Source: Dryas octopetala (Eukaryota > Streptophyta > Magnoliopsida > Rosales > Rosaceae). From it: 64,000 nt of DNA. The notes beneath the pieces were generated by a model. It searched no databases. It was not told where the DNA came from and saw only the letters and a program-made list of their open reading frames with translations. The stretch covers positions 24,565,923-24,629,922 of the forward strand of contig OY992834.1 of NCBI GenBank assembly GCA_963921425.1. The letters are read 5' to 3'. A program made the position numbers and the translations under genes. How positions within the stretch are numbered: position 1 is the stretch's first letter; every line of letters starts with the position of its first letter. Positions 58,501 through 64,000 of this stretch are shown one piece after another.

Positions 58501-60157
58501 GACAAAGAAGGTGGCTAGAGTTGATCAAGGATTATGATTGCACTATTGAGTATCACCTTGAAAAAGCTAATGTGGTGGCATATGCTCTTAGTAGGAAGAC
58601 TTCAGGCTCTTTGGCACATCTTAAGGCGATATGCCTGCCTTTATTAGTTGAGTTGAGGACTTCAGGAGCTACCTTGGATGTAGATCGTTCTGGAGCCTTG
58701 TTAGCTAGCTTTCGAGTAAGACCAGTGTTGATTGATAAGGTACGAGAGGCACAGCTTCAGGATTCTGTGTTGATGAAGCTAAGGGATGAAGCGGGAAGTA
58801 GGTTGAGAGCCGATTATACAGTCAGAGATGACGGAGTTTTGGTCATGGGTACGAGGTTATGTGTGCCGGCAGATGAGGCGCTCAAGAGGGAGATCTTGGA
58901 GGAGGCTCACAGTTCAGTTTATGCCATGCATCTGGGTAGCACCAAAATGTACCGTACCCTCAGAGAACATTACTGGTGGCCAGGAATGAAAAAGAAATAG
59001 CAGAATTTGTTGCAAGATGTCTAATTTGTCAACAAGTAAAAGTGGAATGCCATAAGCCTTCAGAACTCATGCAGCCACTTCCGATTCCTGAGTAGAAGTG
59101 GGAGCACATCACCATGGACTTTCTATACAAACTTCCACGTACTCAGAGTGGGCACGATAGTATTTGGGTGATTGTTGATCGACCCACGAACTCTGCACAT
59201 TTCCTACATGTTCGTGAGACTCACCCTTTGGACAAACTGGCGAAATTATTTGTGGATGAGATTGTGAGATTGCATGGTGCCCTCGTGCCTATTGTGTCGG
59301 ATAGAGACTCACGGTTTACTTCTCGATTTTGGGAGAGCTTACAACAGGCTTTGGGTACAAAGTTACATTTTAGTACTGCCTTCCACCCACAGACCGATGG
59401 ACAATCAGAGAGAACTATACAGACCTTGGAGGACATGTTGAGGTCTTGTGTACTACAGTTAAGGGCAATTAGGATTCTCATCTACCATTGATGGAGTTTG
59501 CTTATAACAACAGTTATCACTCGAGTATTGGTATGGCACCTTATAAGCTAGGCCTTGTATGGGTGACAGTGTAGGACACCTATCTGTTGGGACGAAGTTG
59601 GTGAGAGGAAACTTATTGGGCCGGAATTTGTACAGATGACATCAGAGAAAGTACAAGTTATTAGGAGCAGGTTGAAGGCGGCTCAAGATCGACAAAAGAG
59701 CTATGCGGATACACGCACGAAGGATCTTGAGTTTGAGGTGGGTGATCGAGTTTTCCTAAAGTTATCACCCTGGAAGGGTGTAGTGCATTTTGGGAAGCAT
59801 GGAAAGTTAAGTTCTCGTTTCATTGGACCTTCTAAGATTAAGGAGCGAATTGGCCCAGTTGCCTATAGACTTGCTTTACCTATGGAGTTGTCTCGGATTC
59901 ACGATGTGTTCCATGTATCTTTGTTGCTTAAGTATAGACCGGATCCTTCTCATATTTTGGAGACCCAACCCGTTGAGTTGAGAGAGGATTTGTCTTATGA
60001 GGAGCAGCTCGTTGAGATTTTAGATCGTAGAGATCAGGTACTTCATACTAAGATCATTCCCCTGTTTAAAGTTTTATGGAAAAACCACACCGTGAAAGAG
60101 GCGACGTGGGAACCAGAGGAACAAATGAGAGCTCAGTATCCGCATCTCTTCACATGA
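55515..60157 (+). pseudogene. gag-pol of element D, multiply broken
   Basis: Gag starts at 55515 (MPPRRGRPPG) and shifts frame near 55880-55905. The zinc-knuckle region (56400-56560) is in mixed frames. Protease-RT 56738-57811: the protease site reads [11 protein letters not shown], so the catalytic D-(S/T)-G is lost, and the frame ends at TGA 57809-57811, just before FIDDILVYS in the RT. Later pieces: 57895-58137 (end of RT), 58173-59000 (RNase H, then the integrase zinc-finger start), 59114-59491 (integrase core; a TAG lies at 59093), 59636-60157 (C-terminal part with a chromodomain-like PLFKVLWKNHTVKEATWEPE). Order RT before integrase is gypsy type, and the chromodomain places it among chromoviruses (Tekay/Del-like, tentative). 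It cannot encode a working polyprotein. Confidence 0.9.
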
Positions 60158-60201
60158 CAGGTACAAATTTCGAGGACGAGATTTTCTTAACGGGGGGAGG
60201 T

Positions 60202-62253
60202 TGTAACGACCCAACCCCAATGTAACCTTTGAAGTCTAAGTTTAAGTTATTTGTGGGTTTTTATTTAAATTTTTATTAAGTGTATTTTTAGGATTTTAAG
60301 CAAAGAGTTAGTTTGACCGAATTTTTGACTTTTTAATCTTTTGGGTTTTTGGTTGCGTGTTTGGTCTCGTCAGATAAGTGTTGAACCCACAAACTTGTAG
60401 ACACGAACTATGTGTCCATCGGAGTTTCGGAATAAGAATTATGGACGTTTGAAGTAAAGGGTATTTTAGACTTTTACATTTTTTAGGGCGTTTCCAGAAA
60501 GTCGAAAGTTTTCTTTTAAATTTTAGATTTTTCTTCTTCTTTCTTTCTCACTCTCTCTTTCTTTAATTATCTCTTTCCCCGTGTTCTCTCTCTGCCATTT
60601 CTCTGTGCGTAGCACCGGCCTCTCCTCGTAGTCGCCAATCTCTGGTGACCTCCCCTCAAGCCAGTCGGCACCCCAGCCCTCCTCCTTCGCCGAGCAGCTC
60701 CCTTGGGTCGTGGAAATAATTCAAGAACCACCTCAAACCGCCAGCCTCATCCTCCAATTTCCAACCATATTTCACCACAAATTTTCGAGGATTTAAGTGG
60801 GTTTTTCTCCTTGAGGTATGAGATTTCATTTCCTAGTGATTTTGGTGTTTTATTTTGAATAATTGTGGAGAATTGAAATTGGGGATTTAGAACCCATTTC
60901 GGGTTTCTCTTGAGAATTTCGAAATTGGGATGATGTTAATGTAATTTTGGACAATTTTCACTCCTTAGAACCTTCAATTGAAGTTCCGAATTGAAAAGTT
61001 TGAGGAATTTAGAGACATTTGTGAAATTTAGTTTTGGTGCCGCCACTTTGAGCGGTGACAGCAGGGGTTCTGACCACCCAGCTGCCACGTAAATTGTCTA
61101 ATGATTTGTTGAGTATCAAAATTGAGTTGGTTGATGATTTTGGATAGGTGGATGTGACTTAAGTGACGAAATTATTCTTTTGGCTCGAGAATCAGACACC
61201 TTGCGGGTATCGTTTTAATCTTCGAACCACTCCCAAGTAGGGTAGGCCACATGAGTTGGTAGGAGTTGTGGTTTGGAGCCGGGACGGTTTAGGAATAGGT
61301 TTGAGAGTGTATAATTTTGAGAAAAATGATTTCTAACCGTTACGTTGAGCGGGACATTAGGATTAACACACACACACACACACACACACAAAATTTAATG
61401 TATTGGAGTTGAGATTAATTGCATATTTTATTGTTTATGATATAGGCGAGACGCCCGGGGCTCATGACGATCCGGCGGAGGATTGAAGTTAGATTTTCTC
61501 ACTGTGAGTGGACCTTGGTTTCCTTAAATGATTATGAAATTTGTGTTTTATTTTGGTTAGTCGAGATTTGATTGGGAAGTGTTAGATGTGAGTGAACTTT
61601 TACTTTTCAATGAATGTTATGAAATGCCTTTAATTTAATTATGTTAAGTATCTTGAATTGATTTTGGGATTTGATAATAAGGTTGGACTTCAGGTTTTCC
61701 AACCTTCTTATATAAGTTCAAAAACCTAATTTTCTTAATGGATCGTTTAAATTGATGGATCTCTTTTGGGGAAGGATTCTAGTTTCTTAATTTCTCCTTA
61801 TAGCTTATTTATTTCTTCAGTTTTTAATTGAAAAGAATTGGTTGGATTTATACTTATTGAATTTAAAATAGATATGCTTTACATTTATAGATTTTAAAGT
61901 CTTTTTTTTTTTTTTTTGAAGTACATTAAGATATTTCTATCGGTGGAAAAAGAAATTTTGATTTAGTTATGGGAAATAGTTTCAGACCACCTGTTCAGTA
62001 TCCTCTAGATTATCGGATTGGATAGGTCTTTGGGACCCATTACAGCACACACTTAGGCTTTGGGCTGTGTGTCGTAATGCTTAGCCCTTTGTGGCTCTTC
62101 GTGCATGTAAGACAACATTTCTGGCTCTGCATGCGTAGGACAGATTCTCGGCTCTGCGTATGTACGACAGGTTCTATTGGTAACTGACTTGGTGTATTTT
62201 ATTATAAATGTACTATACGGTTTTATTGCGATCGTTTATTTTAAATTTATAAG
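60202..62253 (+). repeat. 3' LTR of D, truncated
   Basis: It starts right after the polypurine tract CGGGGGGAGGT and matches the 5' LTR to 'ttttaaatttataag' (compare 54785-54800). The last roughly 0.6 kb of the LTR is missing, and unrelated sequence follows. Confidence 0.87.
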
Positions 62254-62677
62254 AATATCATAAGTCGACTTTACACATGTTATGATAAAATATTCTTATA
62301 ATATCACAAGTCTATTTAATTCTTTGTGTCCAACACATGTTATTTCCATCTAACCTAAGACTTCTATAAATGTAGATGATAATTTAGATTTTAGAAGTTT
62401 GCTAGAAGTAGTGAAATACATTTTGACTCTTTGCGGATTGCTTAATTCCACATAGTTGCTTGCTGGTCCACTAAATTATTTGATAATGTAGATTGCATAA
62501 TAGTTGTTGTTTTTTACATTTTATCAATTTTCTGTGTTTTCTTTCTTTGTAGTAATAATAGATTTTTTTAATAGTAGTGGTTCATATTTTTTCATTGAAG
62601 TGCTCCTAATTTTGTTTGAAAGTAATTAATCTATTGTTGTTTATTGTTAAGCATAATGCATTAGGTCCACTTTGCAG
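62254..62677. other. AT-rich junction between element D and the MULE coding region
   Basis: It starts where D's 3' LTR is cut off. It may be the 5' end or intron of the MULE; 'ctttgcag' at 62670-62677 could be a splice acceptor. No terminal inverted repeat was recognised. Confidence 0.4.
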
Positions 62678-64000
62678 ACCTTGACACTCAACCATCTCAA
62701 GACCAAGCCACTCAATCATCACTTATTGTACATGAGTTGCATGAGTCGGATGATGAGCTTTTATTTAGTGACTTTAATCTAGATGACTTCATTAATGTCA
62801 CTGTTGGGGAGGCTTCTGTAGGTGGTGAGCATGAGTATACAAGAGAGGCGAATGATGGGGATGGTGATGGTGATTCAGATTCCGAGTTTTATGATGAGGA
62901 CAATGATGTGGCTATTGATGATGATCACCTATTTGACATTGATATAGAAATAGAAGGTTTGGGGAAAATGGCAACTGGGGACACTAGCGAGCAACTGTTC
63001 TTTGTGCCTGAAGATTTTGTTAATATGGAAGAAGTTGAAGCAAATTCAGACGAGTTACACACACCCCAAACTCATCTGATGAAGAGGGTGCAAAGATGCT
63101 AAGATATCCTGAGTTTAATGCAACAGCTAACACGAAGGATCCACACTTCACTCTTGGGCAGACCTATGGTACATTAGACCATTTGAAGAAAGCAATAAGG
63201 GAGTATAGTGCCAAGCATGGGTATAACACTTTATTTACCAAGAATGATAAAGTCAGAGTGACAACTGTATGTGAAGAGGGTAGCAGTTGGACCCTCCATG
63301 CCGTCAAAGTCCAAGGAGAAAGCACATTCCAGATTACAAAGTTGTTCAATGAGCACGAATGTGGTAGGGGTTACAAAAATAGAAATGTGAATGCTACGTT
63401 TGTCGGAAATAAGTACCTTGATAGGATAAAATTAAGTTGATCCGAAGATGAAGTTAACCACATTGCAGGCCCAAGTGAAGAGAGATTATGCGATTACATT
63501 AACCTTTAGTCAGAGTTATAGGGATGAGGTAATGTGCAAAGGTGAAGGCTAGGGCTATGATTGAGGGGACTTACAAGGAGCAATATGCAAAGTTGTGGGA
63601 ATATTGTGTCATAATGTTGACCAATCCCGGAAGCACAATGCTTATGAAGCTTCAAGTTCCATTTTTTCAAAGTTTATATGTATGTTTGGATGCTTTGAAG
63701 AATGGATTTGTAACTGGATGTAGGCCACTAATTGGTGTTGATGGATGCCACTTGAAAGGAGCATTACAAGGTACACGATTTTCATCAGTTTGTAATTTAA
63801 GTGAATTGTATTTGAATTAACTTCTATGGGATTTTATTGATGTTTGTTGTGCATTTGTTACAGGGCAACTGCTGGCTATAGTTGGTGTTGATGCCAATGA
63901 CAATGTGTATCCAATTGCATATGCAGTGGTGGAGATAGAAAACAAGGATATATACTTGGTGTTGGTTTATGTAATTTCTTATTGAAGATCTTGGTTCTGT
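62678..64000 (+). pseudogene. MULE (MuDR-type) transposase, frameshifted, runs off the window
   Basis: An acidic N-terminal part (62678-63090; ELHESDDELLFSDFN, later an Asp/Glu-rich stretch) is followed after a one-base shift near 63068 by the MuDR DNA-binding domain (63150-63420; LGQTYGTLDHLKKAIREYS, then WTLHAVKVQGESTFQITK, EHECGR). A second shift at about 63436 precedes KMKLTTLQAQVKRDYAIT. The transposase core follows (63690-63770; LIGVDGCHLKGALQG), then a GT..AG intron (about 63771-63863) and GQLLAIVGVDANDNVYPIA. A further shift and an in-frame TAA occur near 63960-63975. Full-length MULE transposases are about 700-900 residues; the C-terminal half and zinc finger would lie beyond 64000. 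Non-functional as it stands. Confidence 0.87.

Larger units (their letters stand above)
42664..62253 (+). mobile_element. Ty3/gypsy element D (old, broken), hosting element C
   Basis: The 5' LTR is 42664-43102 plus 53206-55420, interrupted by C. The internal region is 55421-60201 with primer site, coding remnant and polypurine tract. The 3' LTR is 60202-62253, truncated. The two LTRs differ at many positions and by indels (for example the CA run at 61371-61391), so it is much older than C. The LTR family matches element A. Confidence 0.93.

Overview
This window is a nuclear genome segment from a flowering plant, most likely a eudicot. The signs are GT-AG introns, a PTST-type starch gene, and dense plant transposable elements: Ty3/gypsy chromoviruses, Ty1/copia, hAT, Mutator, CACTA, LINE and foldback MITEs. 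It contains no bacterial-style operons. The species cannot be fixed from the sequence alone.

Layout. 1-6517: a minus-strand Ty3/gypsy-type element (A) with 3.3 kb LTRs and a short internal region lacking pol; its left LTR runs off the window. 6656-9469: the 3' exons of a gene resembling plant methyl-CpG-binding-domain (MBD) proteins, with open, phase-consistent exons. 9494-15475: decayed partial duplicates of that locus, filled with MITEs and nested hAT elements. 15060-25757: a second, dead copy of the MBD-like gene, split by a CACTA fragment that is itself split by a nearly intact Ty1/copia element (16179-22774). 25785-29580: a dispersed repeat, an 84 bp tandem repeat, LINE RNase H and CACTA debris, and a clean hAT element. 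29868-38766: the one clearly functional-looking host gene, a minus-strand, eight-exon PTST1-like (CBM48 plus coiled-coil) gene of about 301 aa; its introns hold LINE pieces, a retroposon with an 18 bp target duplication, a PIF-like element and a copy of the repeat that flanks the MBD-like genes. 39600-42660: its promoter side, then MITE-rich DNA that may be an old LTR. 42664-62253: an old plus-strand gypsy element (D) with broken coding region, into whose 5' LTR a young, apparently intact minus-strand gypsy element (C, 43103-53200) has inserted. 62678-64000: a broken MULE transposase running off the window.

How the parts relate. Elements A and D share LTR sequence, primer-binding-site context and the first gag codons, so A looks like a non-autonomous (LARD-like) derivative of the D family. 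C and the copia element still have short target duplications, polypurine tracts, tRNA-Met-type primer sites and TATA boxes, and are the recent arrivals. The MBD-like gene has been duplicated locally several times. Comparing copies gives true empty sites for several insertions, which makes the transposon boundaries here unusually secure. I found no evidence of a novel multi-gene system; the most interesting items are the MBD-like gene with a duplicated exon, the A/D retroelement pair with a satellite-like array inside the LTR, and the nested insertions dated by paralogous empty sites.
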